DNA of 31,298 nt. Origin: Candidatus Saccharimonadota bacterium (lineage in GTDB: Bacteria; Patescibacteriota; Saccharimonadia; Saccharimonadales; SLHW01). Below, piece by piece: positions 8,601-15,192 of the stretch. Where the stretch lies: positions 1-31,298 of the forward strand of contig SLHW01000049.1 of NCBI GenBank assembly GCA_007135955.1, read 5' to 3'. The position numbers and the translations under genes were made by a program. The notes under the pieces were generated by a model that saw only the letters and a list, made by a program, of their open reading frames with translations, did no database searches and was not told the origin of the DNA. The first letter of the stretch is position 1. Each line of letters starts with the position of its first letter.

Positions 8601-9170
8601 ATGATTCGTGCAATAATTTTTGACTGCTTTGGAGTGCTTGCAAAAAACGGCACCTTGGAGCAGTTTTACCAAACACTTCCATCAGACATAGATTATGCAG
8701 CCCTCCACGCCATTAACCATCAATATGATGCCAAACAGATTACCAAACAAGAATTCTTATATCGCATGCGTGATCTTACTGGCCATGAGCCAGAAATGCT
8801 TGAAGAGCTGGTTGATACAAAAAGCCTGAAAAACACAGCACTGCTTCGTTATATTCGTGAGCTAAAATCTTCTTATAAAATAGGCTTGCTTAGTAACATC
8901 GCGACTGATTGGGTGAGAGAGTCTTTTTTAACACCAGAAGAGCAGGAGCTGTTTGACGAGATGGTGTTTTCCTATGAGGTCGGAATCACCAAGCCGAACC
9001 CAGAAATATTCGAGATTATCTGCAGCAGGTTAGCTGTTTCACCTGACGAAGCATTCTTTGTCGACGACATTGACAGCAATGTCGCAGGAGCGAAGCAAGC
9101 CGGCCTCCAAGCAGTTCGGTATCAGGATTTAGCGCAACTCAAGCAGGCAATTGCAGAGGCCGCTAAGTAG
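8601..9170 (+). CDS. HAD-superfamily hydrolase (subfamily IA-like)
   Basis: Haloacid-dehalogenase-fold hydrolase of 189 aa with a four-helix cap. Motif I is FDCFGVL with nucleophile Asp8. The +2 Asp used as general acid by HAD phosphatases is Phe here, an arrangement closer to dehalogenase-like or FDxGGV-type members. Motif II is LLSNI (about 96-100), motif III the Lys of ITKPNPEIF (about 133) and motif IV FVDDIDSNV (about 152-160). The substrate is unknown and activity may differ from a standard phosphatase. Its stop abuts the stop of the minus-strand gene at 9171, so the two are convergent with no gap. Confidence 0.85.
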   Translation: MIRAIIFDCFGVLAKNGTLEQFYQTLPSDIDYAALHAINHQYDAKQITKQEFLYRMRDLTGHEPEMLEELVDTKSLKNTALLRYIRELKSSYKIGLLSNIATDWVRESFLTPEEQELFDEMVFSYEVGITKPNPEIFEIICSRLAVSPDEAFFVDDIDSNVAGAKQAGLQAVRYQDLAQLKQAIAEAAK

Positions 9171-9416
9171 CTAAAGTTGCCCGATACGGACAGAGAGTCG
9201 TTTGTCACTATCAAGTGTTTCACTCAGTTTATCAATTTTTAGTCGTAGCTCATGAGCAATAGCACCACTTGCTACGATGATAATAATCGATGTTTTTCGC
9301 ATCTGTACTTTACAATCAGCTGAGCAGTGTTCGCGTATGAACTCTTTGATAAGGCGTATTTCCGCTGGTTCTTTCGGAGTGTTCTTGCCGCTGAGGATAG
9401 TTCCAATTTGGTCCAT
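9171..9416 (-). CDS. Small DciA-like (DUF721) protein, candidate helicase loader
   Basis: An 81-aa protein on the minus strand. The second half (KTSIIIIVASGAIAHELRL, then KIDKLSETLDSDKRLSVRIG) matches the pattern of the DUF721/DciA fold: a beta strand with alternating hydrophobics, a 'saaWAqELr'-like turn and helix, then a closing strand. DciA proteins load or assist the replicative helicase. The N-terminal extension common in DciA is nearly absent. Two cysteines (HCSADC, residues 31-35) have no assigned role. It shares the window with dnaG, polA, holA and ssb, which fits replication. Family assignment is by eye and moderate. It is transcribed divergently from mutM from a 58-bp gap in which both genes have -10 elements next to their start codons. 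Confidence 0.55.
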   Translation of the reverse strand: MDQIGTILSGKNTPKEPAEIRLIKEFIREHCSADCKVQMRKTSIIIIVASGAIAHELRLKIDKLSETLDSDKRLSVRIGQL

Positions 9417-9428
9417 AGCAGAAGTATA
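9417..9428 (-). promoter_or_regulatory. -10 element of the DciA-like gene (leaderless)
   Basis: On the minus strand TATACT (plus-strand bases 9423-9428) ends 6 bp before the ATG. No SD and no clear -35. It is back to back with the mutM promoter. Confidence 0.55.
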
Positions 9429-9461
9429 CCGGTTTTTACTAACGTGAGCAGTATCAAGCTA

Positions 9462-9474
9462 TATAATAGAGCCC
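9462..9474 (+). promoter_or_regulatory. -10 element of mutM (leaderless)
   Basis: TATAAT at 9462-9467 ends 7 bp before the ATG at 9475. No SD and no convincing -35 are present. Confidence 0.6.
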
Positions 9475-10356
9475 ATGCCTGAATTACCAGAAGTCGAGAC
9501 CGTTAAACGGGGGCTAGAAGGGCGCATTGTCGGCAAAACTGTCGTCAAGGTAGACTTCGACTGGCCAAAAGGTTTTCCTAATGCTCCGGGTGACGTGGAG
9601 GCTTTTTTGCTTGGTGCAAGCATCACGCAAATACAGCGCCGCGGCAAGGCTTTGATTATTGAGATATCGACTGGCTATGCTCTAGTAATACATCTAAAAA
9701 TGACCGGTCAACTAGTCTTTGTTGCCGCTAATCAGTCAGATAGGTTTGGTGCAGGCCATCCGAACGAAAGCCTTGTCGCCAAGTTGCCAGATACTTCAAC
9801 GCGAGTGGTGCTAGACTTCAGTGATGGTTCAAAGCTTTATTTTAACGATCAGCGAAAGTTTGGCTGGATGCGACTCATGCCAATTCTAGCAGTTGAAGAT
9901 TTGCCTTTTTTTCAAAAATTAGGCCCAGAGCCAATGGCAAGCAGTACTACTAATGCTATGCTTCGTGCCCGTTTTACTAACCGAAAAAATAGCATGATTA
10001 AAGCAGCACTGCTGGATCAGTCGGTACTAGCCGGAGTTGGAAATATTTATGCCGATGAAGCGTTGTGGGGTGCCAAGATCCATCCACGAACTCGCGTTGG
10101 TCAACTTAGCGATAGTGAATTGAACACCTTATTTACCGAGCTACGCAGCATCATGGAACAAGCGATTGCAAGTGGTGGGTCAACTGATAAGAATTACGTC
10201 AATGCTGACGGTCAAAAGGGAAGCTATTTACAGATAGCTCGAGTGTTTCGTCGAGAAGGCCAATTATGTAAACGTTGCCAGACGACTATCGAAAAAATCC
10301 GTATCGTCAGTCGCGGCACACATATTTGTTCGGCTTGTCAAAAGGAGCGATTATGA
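9475..10356 (+). CDS. mutM: Formamidopyrimidine-DNA glycosylase MutM/Fpg
   Basis: Bifunctional DNA glycosylase/AP lyase that removes 8-oxoguanine and formamidopyrimidines. The mature N-terminus is P-E-L-P-E-V-E-T after Met removal; Pro2 forms the Schiff base and Glu3 is catalytic. The beta-hairpin Lys lies in RRGKALII, the void-filling and LxMxGQL segment in HLKMTGQLVF, and the helix-two-turn-helix around LLDQSVLAGVGNIYADEALW. The C-terminal zinc finger has all four cysteines (CKRC ... CSAC), with the Arg of the finger loop in VSRGTHIC. At 293 aa it is slightly longer than the usual 270. Its stop overlaps the holA start (ATGA), so the two are translationally coupled. The promoter lies 7 bp upstream. 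Confidence 0.96.
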   Translation: MPELPEVETVKRGLEGRIVGKTVVKVDFDWPKGFPNAPGDVEAFLLGASITQIQRRGKALIIEISTGYALVIHLKMTGQLVFVAANQSDRFGAGHPNESLVAKLPDTSTRVVLDFSDGSKLYFNDQRKFGWMRLMPILAVEDLPFFQKLGPEPMASSTTNAMLRARFTNRKNSMIKAALLDQSVLAGVGNIYADEALWGAKIHPRTRVGQLSDSELNTLFTELRSIMEQAIASGGSTDKNYVNADGQKGSYLQIARVFRREGQLCKRCQTTIEKIRIVSRGTHICSACQKERL

Positions 10357-11279
10357 TACGTACGTTAGCTGGCTCGAATACATTTTTGTTACAGCGTGAG
10401 CTGCAAAAAATTAGCAGCGATTTTGTTGCTGCGTATGGTGATTTTGAGCTTGAGCGAATAGATGCCGAAAATATCAAGCTTAGTGAACTGCAGGCAAGAC
10501 TACAGAGTCTGCCGTTCTTTGGTGAGAAAAAATGTTTAATCGTTGATAGGCCACATCAAATTGATGGTTTTAGCGAGGTATTGTCACAAATAACTTCAGA
10601 TATCAGCGATAACGTCGACATTGTTTTAGTTGAGCCGTCTTTGGACAAGCGAACGCGATACTATAAAGATCTCAAAAAATTGACCCAATTCACTGAGTTT
10701 TCTGATCTCGATGAGCCAGCGTTGGTGCAGTGGTTGGTAAATCAGGCAAAAACATTAGGCGCAACCTTGTCTTTAGCAGACGCTAGATACTTAGTGGCTC
10801 GAGTCGGTGCCAATCAGTACGGCTTGTTTAATGAGCTAGAAAAGCTAGCTGCCTACAGTAGCACTATTACTAGGCAATCAATTGATTTGCTATCGGACCC
10901 GACGCCGCAAACTAGCATCTTTGATTTGCTCGACAAGGCTTTTTCCGGTGATGCCAAGCGTGCCTTAGCACTGTATGATGATCAGCGTTCCCAAAAAGTC
11001 GAACCACAAATTATTCTCGCGATGCTTGCTCGTCAATTGCACACCGTTGCCCTTATCAAGACCGCACCAGTTATCCTTAGCGATAACGATATTGCCAAGG
11101 ATAATAAACTACATCCTTTTGCTGTCAAGAAAGCCAAAGAAAGCTCACGTCATATTTCCACACCGCAATTAATGGCTAAAATAACTGAGCTACGAGACAT
11201 CGATCGCCAGCAGAAAACCAAAAACATATCGCTCGATGATGCCTTGCGATATTTTCTTTTGCATCTTTCTATAGTTTAA
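10353..11279 (+). CDS. holA: DNA polymerase III delta subunit
   Basis: Clamp-loader delta subunit (308 aa), which opens the beta clamp as part of the gamma complex. The N-terminal segment IRTLAGSNTFLLQRELQKI matches the family opening 'i.ll.G.d.yl...el..i'. FFGEKKCLIVDRPH is the strand before the nucleotide-less AAA+ core, and the central Asp/Ser-rich NQYGLFNELEKLAAYS and SIFDLLDKAFSGDAKRAL blocks are typical of HolA. The start is placed at ATG 10353 because AAAGGAG (10341-10347) precedes it by 5-6 nt and because it overlaps the mutM stop. An upstream in-frame ATG at 10275 lies inside mutM and has no SD. It ends 58 bp before the convergent rpsT. Confidence 0.9.
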   Translation: MIRTLAGSNTFLLQRELQKISSDFVAAYGDFELERIDAENIKLSELQARLQSLPFFGEKKCLIVDRPHQIDGFSEVLSQITSDISDNVDIVLVEPSLDKRTRYYKDLKKLTQFTEFSDLDEPALVQWLVNQAKTLGATLSLADARYLVARVGANQYGLFNELEKLAAYSSTITRQSIDLLSDPTPQTSIFDLLDKAFSGDAKRALALYDDQRSQKVEPQIILAMLARQLHTVALIKTAPVILSDNDIAKDNKLHPFAVKKAKESSRHISTPQLMAKITELRDIDRQQKTKNISLDDALRYFLLHLSIV

Positions 11280-11285
11280 GCGTTT

Positions 11286-11327
11286 GTGCTTGAGAGCACT
11301 TAACGGTAGTTATTTACCACGGGTAAG
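11286..11327. other. Inverted repeats in the holA/rpsT convergent gap
   Basis: GTGCT-TGAG-AGCAC (11286-11299) and TTACC-ACG-GGTAA (11314-11326) could act as 3'-end hairpins for either strand. Neither carries a U-tract. Confidence 0.35.
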
Positions 11328-11337
11328 GGGAGAAAGA

Positions 11338-11748
11338 TTATTTCTTTTTCTTGGTCGAGACAGTAGTTTTTTTGCTAGCTGGCTTTTTGGCAGGTGTTTT
11401 TTTAGTTTCTTTAGGGGTAGTTGATTTCGTAGAAGGAGACTTTTTTGTGGTTGTGGTAGATTTTTTGGACGCCTTGCCTTTGCCGAGGGTGACTCCAGCA
11501 GCTTTTGCTTCACTAGCCAGTTGGCTTTTCTTGCGAGCGGCTCGACTTTTGTTGAGGACGCGCTTTTTTACAGCGGTATCGATAGCTTTTTGTGCATTGC
11601 TCAGTGCGCTGGCGCTGTCACTACGAGTAGTGAGACTTGCTCGGAAATCTTTGATAGCAGTGCGCATGGTACGCTTTGTCTTAGCATTTCGAATAGTAGC
11701 TTTTTGTGCGGTTCGCACGCGCTTTTTTGCAGATTGAATAATTGGCAT
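11338..11748 (-). CDS. rpsT: Ribosomal protein S20 with a long basic C-terminal tail
   Basis: Small-subunit protein S20, which binds 16S rRNA early in assembly. Residues 1-85 are a normal S20, starting MPIIQSAKKRVRTAQKA and containing the helical RNAKTKRTMRTAIK, SALSNAQKAIDTAVKKRVL and NKSRAARKKSQL segments. The remaining 51 or so residues form a low-complexity Lys/Thr/Ser/Ala/Pro tail with several SKK, TKK and AKK repeats, about 60 percent beyond the usual length. The start is set at MPII because family members begin there. A GTG seven codons upstream is in frame but adds non-homologous residues. AAGGA lies 13 nt before the ATG. The promoter is about 55 bp upstream on the minus strand. Confidence 0.93.
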   Translation of the reverse strand: MPIIQSAKKRVRTAQKATIRNAKTKRTMRTAIKDFRASLTTRSDSASALSNAQKAIDTAVKKRVLNKSRAARKKSQLASEAKAAGVTLGKGKASKKSTTTTKKSPSTKSTTPKETKKTPAKKPASKKTTVSTKKKK

Positions 11749-11802
11749 ATGATGTAATAGTTCCTTCACTTTTTCGCCAGTAACGGCAATATATCGGATT
11801 TG

Positions 11803-11831
11803 AATGTAGCACTATTTATAATATTTGTAAA
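11803..11831 (-). promoter_or_regulatory. Promoter of rpsT
   Basis: On the minus strand TTTACA (plus-strand bases 11826-11831), a 17-bp spacer and TACATT (11803-11808) preceded by TGC form an extended -10 promoter. It gives rpsT a leader of about 45-50 nt, in contrast to the leaderless genes nearby. Confidence 0.65.
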
Positions 11832-11884
11832 GTGTTTTGCCTCTGTTTTTTTCATGAAAGCATCAAAAATACTAAAAAACTGTA

Positions 11885-11915
11885 GACAGAACAGGGCAAA
11901 ATACTGTACTCTGTC
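11885..11915. other. Imperfect inverted repeat upstream of the DHH-like gene
   Basis: GACAGAACAG (11885-11894) and CTGTACTCTGTC (11904-11915) pair except for a two-base bulge. The repeat lies 30 bp before the ATG of the DHH-like gene, for which I see no convincing promoter. It may be an operator or an RNA hairpin. The rest of the 176-bp rpsT/DHH gap is AT-rich with no gene. Confidence 0.3.
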
Positions 11916-11945
11916 AATAGCATAAGAAAAATAAAAAAGAACATT

Positions 11946-13799
11946 ATGCAAGAACAAAAACAACAACTTTTGACTCGACTAAAAGAGTCCACCAACGTAC
12001 TAGTCACAGTTAGCAACAACCCAACGGTTGACCAGCTAGCTGCCGCAATTGGCTTTACACTTGCCTTAGACAAGCTAAACAAGCACGCCACTGCCGTGTT
12101 TAGCGGAGAAGTGCCATCAGCCATTGATTTTTTAGAACCAGATAGAACCATCAGGAAGAACACCGACTCACTACGAGATTTCATCATTTCTCTAGATAGG
12201 GACAAGGCAGATAAATTACGCTATAAGGTTGAAGATAAGGTCGTAAAGATATTTATATCGCCATATAAGACCGCTATTCATCAGGAAGATTTAGTATTCA
12301 GTCAAGGTGACTTCAATATTGATGTTGTTGTTGCAATCGGCGTCAAAGAACAACAAGATCTTGATGGTGCGATTACCTCTCATGGTCGAATATTACACGA
12401 TGCTACGGTGGCAACTATTAATACTTTAGATAATGGCACTGTTGGCTCAATTCACTGGGTTAATCAGCAAGCGAGTAGTCTTAGTGAAATGTTGAGTGAA
12501 CTAGCTATTGAGCTTAAGCCCGATGTGCTAGACAGTCAGACGGCAACCGCTCTATTGACGGGAATCGTTGCAGAAACGGATCGCTTTAGCAATGACAAGA
12601 CGAAACCTAATACCCTCGCGGTAAGCTCTAAGTTAATGGCTGCCGGCGCCAATCAACAACTTGTATCTTCAAAGCTTGATGAAGCAAAGCAGCCGCCAGC
12701 TCCAGAGACACTCCCTGAACCAGTATCCTCTGAAGGTGAAAGCTCCTCAGGAGAACAGGCTGAAGATAGCCCAGCCGAACCAGTTGATGACTATGGTACT
12801 TTAAGAATTAGTCACGATACCGCTTCAGGTGAAGGCGATGAGTCCAATGATGAGAGCGAACTTGAGCTTGATGCATCGAGCCTGTTCGATCATAATGCAG
12901 AGCCTGATGATGAACATCCTATCCATATAGATGAAAAAGGGAGCCTATATAACGGAGGCCCGCCAACTGATGCACTAAAAGACGCTCTCCGACCAACGAA
13001 AGCAACAGAGCCACCGAAAATTATTAAAAAACCTAGCAGCGCAATGCTCACTGAACCGCCTTCAAGCCAAGACGATATGCTTACGCCAAGTGGTAACGAC
13101 CCAGATCAAGATAGCTTCAAGGATCCGTTAAGCGACTCAGATGCTGAAAAGCGTAACCAGCGCATATTAAGTCACGATAATGATGCAGCTGATACTAAAG
13201 CCGAAGACGATGCATCCGATCAGCAGCAAGAAGAATCAGAGCAGGGTCAATCTCCGGACACAGACGGTTCATCAGCAATAGAAAACAATACCTTGGCAGA
13301 TAATAATGATTCAGCTGCCGATAGCGAAGAAAAACCACTACAAGAAGGTAATCAAACGTTAGCCGACATCGAGCAATCAGTCGGTGCTCATCAACAACAG
13401 CAAAGTTCGCAAGAATCAGGGGATCATCAGAGCCAAGCACCTGTGCCTGCTAATCAGCCGACTGATTTTATGCCACCAGCAGAAAGACAAGATCAGGTGC
13501 CAGTAGATACCCCACAGCAACAACAGTCTCCGGCTGAGCTGGATCAGGCTAGACAGGCGATTATCGATGCCGTTAACGATGAGTCGAAAGCCACCAATGA
13601 GCAAACACTGTCACCTATCGAAGCCCTCAATGCTCAACCAGTTGATCTAGATCTTCATCCAGAAGATACAGCTACAGCAACAGAGCCTACTCCGCCACCT
13701 CAAGTCGAAAACCCGAACCAGCCACCAGCGGTTCCGCCACCTATGATGCCGCCACCTCAAGTCGAAAACCCGAACCAGTCACCAGCTAATCCATCGTAA
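11946..13799 (+). CDS. Degenerate DHH-family phosphoesterase with long acidic disordered tail
   Basis: Residues 1-245 have the layout of a DHH/NrnA-type phosphoesterase, but the catalytic motifs are altered. The motif I position reads NNPTVDQLAAAIG (24-36) instead of the Asp-rich 'H..PD.DalGS'. The motif III position reads TSHGRILHD (144-152) instead of DHH. The late motif GIVAETDRFSN (206-216) keeps only part of 'gi..DTg.F'. I recall similar proteins as conserved in CPR genomes. Residues 247-617 are low complexity, rich in Asp, Glu, Ser, Gln and Pro, with two ISHD/LSHD motifs and a duplicated Pro-rich unit at the end. No signal peptide or membrane segment is visible. Catalysis is doubtful; nucleic-acid or nucleotide binding, or scaffolding, is possible. 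The start has no SD. Confidence 0.7.
   Translation: MQEQKQQLLTRLKESTNVLVTVSNNPTVDQLAAAIGFTLALDKLNKHATAVFSGEVPSAIDFLEPDRTIRKNTDSLRDFIISLDRDKADKLRYKVEDKVVKIFISPYKTAIHQEDLVFSQGDFNIDVVVAIGVKEQQDLDGAITSHGRILHDATVATINTLDNGTVGSIHWVNQQASSLSEMLSELAIELKPDVLDSQTATALLTGIVAETDRFSNDKTKPNTLAVSSKLMAAGANQQLVSSKLDEAKQPPAPETLPEPVSSEGESSSGEQAEDSPAEPVDDYGTLRISHDTASGEGDESNDESELELDASSLFDHNAEPDDEHPIHIDEKGSLYNGGPPTDALKDALRPTKATEPPKIIKKPSSAMLTEPPSSQDDMLTPSGNDPDQDSFKDPLSDSDAEKRNQRILSHDNDAADTKAEDDASDQQQEESEQGQSPDTDGSSAIENNTLADNNDSAADSEEKPLQEGNQTLADIEQSVGAHQQQQSSQESGDHQSQAPVPANQPTDFMPPAERQDQVPVDTPQQQQSPAELDQARQAIIDAVNDESKATNEQTLSPIEALNAQPVDLDLHPEDTATATEPTPPPQVENPNQPPAVPPPMMPPPQVENPNQSPANPS
13692..13778 (+). repeat. In-frame 30-bp direct repeat, period 57 bp
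   Basis: An exact 30-bp sequence beginning CCGCCACCTCAAG occurs at 13692-13721 and 13749-13778. The period of 57 bp is 19 codons, so it duplicates a PPPQVENPNQ unit at the C-terminus of the DHH-like protein. It is a recent tandem duplication and a likely site of copy-number variation. Confidence 0.9.
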
Positions 13800-13824
13800 G
13801 ACAACTCTTTTTCCGGTTGTAGTT

Positions 13825-13838
13825 TATAGTGGGTAGCA
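13825..13838 (+). promoter_or_regulatory. -10 element of truB (leaderless)
   Basis: TATAGT at 13825-13830 ends 8 bp before the ATG at 13839. There is no SD and the -35 region is weak. Confidence 0.5.
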
Positions 13839-14540
13839 ATGAACGGTATTTTGCTTATCGACAAACCAAAGAATTGGACTAGTTTTGATGTTGTTGCCAA
13901 AACTCGAGGTGTTATTCGTCGTCAAACAGGACTAAAGAAGCCAAAAGTTGGTCACGCCGGAACGCTTGACCCTATGGCGACCGGTCTCCTGGTATTGCTG
14001 ATTGGCACTTACTGCAAGCAAGCTCAGCAGTTTCTTGAGCTAGACAAAGCATATCAAGCGACCCTGATGCTCGGTGCTACTAGCACCACCGGTGACACCG
14101 AGGGTGCGATTAGTCGTGTTAGTGATAACCAGCCAAGTAACTCGAACGTAGAACAGGCTTGTAAAAACGTAGTCGGTACCTATGAGCAGATGCCACCGAT
14201 TTATTCTGCTAAAAAGGTTGATGGCAAGCGAGCTTATCAGTTAGCCCGTGAAGGCAAGTCGGTAGCACTAGAACCAAAACAGGTTACTGTTTACGATGTA
14301 ACGATAACGAGATATATGTATCCCGAGCTACACATCATGACCACTGTTTCATCTGGCACGTACTTACGTTCTTTGGCAGTAGATATCGGCAATAGCCTTA
14401 AAACAGGAGCTTACCTGGCAGATTTGCGCCGTACTCGTATCGGAAATTTTCAAGTAACAGATGCTATAACAGTCGATGATATTGCATTAACCGATGATAT
14501 AACCAAGCATATTAGGCAGGCAGCTATTGACATAACTTGA
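13839..14540 (+). CDS. truB: tRNA pseudouridine(55) synthase TruB
   Basis: Makes pseudouridine 55 in the T-loop of tRNAs. The N-terminus MNGILLIDKPKNWTSFDVV is the family signature. The catalytic motif GHAGTLDPMATGLL has nucleophile Asp44. Further conserved blocks are KAYQATLMLGATSTTGDTEG, QMPPIYSAKKVDGKRAYQLAREG and SSGTYLRSLAVDIG. At 233 aa it lacks the C-terminal PUA-like domain of the 314-aa E. coli protein, as is common in short bacterial TruBs. It is followed by rpsO and pnp as in E. coli. The -35 hexamer of the rpsO promoter lies inside its last codons. Confidence 0.96.
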   Translation: MNGILLIDKPKNWTSFDVVAKTRGVIRRQTGLKKPKVGHAGTLDPMATGLLVLLIGTYCKQAQQFLELDKAYQATLMLGATSTTGDTEGAISRVSDNQPSNSNVEQACKNVVGTYEQMPPIYSAKKVDGKRAYQLAREGKSVALEPKQVTVYDVTITRYMYPELHIMTTVSSGTYLRSLAVDIGNSLKTGAYLADLRRTRIGNFQVTDAITVDDIALTDDITKHIRQAAIDIT

Positions 14541-14556
14541 TAAATTATAGTATAAT
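14527..14556 (+). promoter_or_regulatory. Promoter of rpsO
   Basis: A perfect TTGACA (14527-14532), an 18-bp spacer and a perfect TATAAT (14551-14556). The -35 is inside the truB coding end. Transcription should start near 14563, giving rpsO a leader of about 146 nt. Confidence 0.85.
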
Positions 14557-14562
14557 GATGAA

Positions 14563-14708
14563 ATATCACCTATATACGGTTATTTTTAGTAAAAATCGCT
14601 CGTCAATAAAAAACAGATTGCATCTGAGGTGATGGTTTGGTAAACTACTCGCTAACGCCATCGATCTCTTTAGTGAATAACAGGAGTTAAAGGAAGTAAT
14701 AATACGTA
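14563..14708 (+). promoter_or_regulatory. rpsO leader RNA, candidate S15 autoregulatory three-way junction
   Basis: The predicted transcript begins just before a closing stem ATCACCT/AGGTGAT (14565-14571 with 14627-14633). It encloses two perfect hairpins: ATTTTT-AGT-AAAAAT (14582-14596) and CAGAT-TGC-ATCTG (14614-14626). The second abuts the closing stem with no linker, forming a three-way junction. GATGG (14631-14635) can pair instead with CCATC (14658-14662), which would break the closing stem. TCTTTA (14667-14672) can pair with TAAAGG (14688-14693) over the SD. S15 is known to bind three-way junctions in 16S rRNA and in several rpsO leaders. The fold here is by eye only. Confidence 0.6.
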
Positions 14709-14975
14709 ATGATTTCGCACGAAGCAAAGCAAAAGACAATCAAGGACTTACAAATCAACAAAAACGATACTGGAAGTGCAGCCGTACAGGTTGGTTTACT
14801 TACGGAGCGCATCAAAGAGCTCACCGAACACGTCAAGCAAAACAAGAAAGACCACATGGCTCGACGAGGCCTTTTACAGGCAGTTGGTAAGCGCAAGCGA
14901 CTTTTGTCTTATATTGCCCAAGAAGACAGCAAAGCATATCTCGCTCTTATTAAAAAAATTGGCCTACGTCGATAA
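14709..14975 (+). CDS. rpsO: Ribosomal protein S15
   Basis: Complete 88-aa S15, a primary 16S rRNA binder of the central domain. The family pattern is clear: DTGSAAVQVGLLTERIKELTEHVKQNKKDH, then ARRGLLQAVGKRKRLLSYI and a basic C-terminus IKKIGLRR. The conserved His and Asp of 'H...HkkDhhsrrgL' appear as HVKQNKKDHMARRGL. The start ATG 14709 has an in-frame stop 6 nt upstream, so no longer form exists. AAAGGA ends 14 nt before it. It lies in truB-rpsO-pnp order and is driven by a strong promoter with a long structured leader. Confidence 0.97.
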   Translation: MISHEAKQKTIKDLQINKNDTGSAAVQVGLLTERIKELTEHVKQNKKDHMARRGLLQAVGKRKRLLSYIAQEDSKAYLALIKKIGLRR

Positions 14976-15013
14976 TTTGCCCAGGCAAATCCGCCACCAT
15001 GGCGGAACGCCTG
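14975..15013 (+). other. GC-rich alternative hairpins in the rpsO-pnp gap
   Basis: ATTTGC-CCAG-GCAAAT (14975-14990) and TCCGCC-ACCAT-GGCGGA (14990-15006) form adjacent stems. CAGGC (14982-14986) can pair instead with GCCTG (15009-15013) to enclose the second stem, excluding the first. The mutually exclusive arms resemble an attenuator or a REP-like element. No U-tract follows. Confidence 0.55.
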
Positions 15014-15042
15014 TGCACATTAGCAAGAAGATAATAAAGAGC

Positions 15043-15161
15043 AGACTTTATACAGCGACCAGATATACAATCGTTCAAGTGTTCACATAAAACAGCATAG
15101 ATGCGTGTGCAGGGAGGCTGTCAGGACAAGCATTTGTATATTTGCACATTGTGTAAAGTCT
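15043..15161 (+). promoter_or_regulatory. pnp leader RNA with long nested stem
   Basis: AGACTTTATACA (15043-15054) pairs with TGTGTAAAGTCT (15150-15161) over 12 bp with one G-U. Inside it ATATACAA (15063-15070) pairs perfectly with TTGTATAT (15134-15141), separated by an 8x8 internal loop. ACAGC (15092-15096) with GCTGT (15117-15121) can form the inner end. A small TCGTT-CAGA-AACGA hairpin (15161-15174) sits next to the SD. In E. coli the pnp leader is an RNase III and PNPase autoregulatory stem; this could be an analogue. The rest of the 217-bp gap holds no gene. Confidence 0.6.
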
Positions 15162-15192
15162 CGTTCAGAAACGAAAGGTTATAAGTACAAAT

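Noticed and set aside
10275..10352. Upstream ATG extending holA by 26 residues
   Set aside because: It lies inside mutM and has no SD. The ATG at 10353 has AAAGGAG at good spacing and an ATGA overlap with the mutM stop.
11351..11737. Long plus-strand open frame opposite rpsT (128 aa, hydrophobic)
   Set aside because: It is antisense to a well-supported S20 gene; its Val/Leu/Ala-rich composition is the mirror of the Lys-rich S20 coding strand.
11800..11822. Plus-strand promoter TTGAAT ... TATAAT for the DHH-like gene
   Set aside because: The hexamers (11800-11805 and 11817-11822) are only 11 bp apart, too close for sigma-70. The region is better explained by the minus-strand rpsT promoter.
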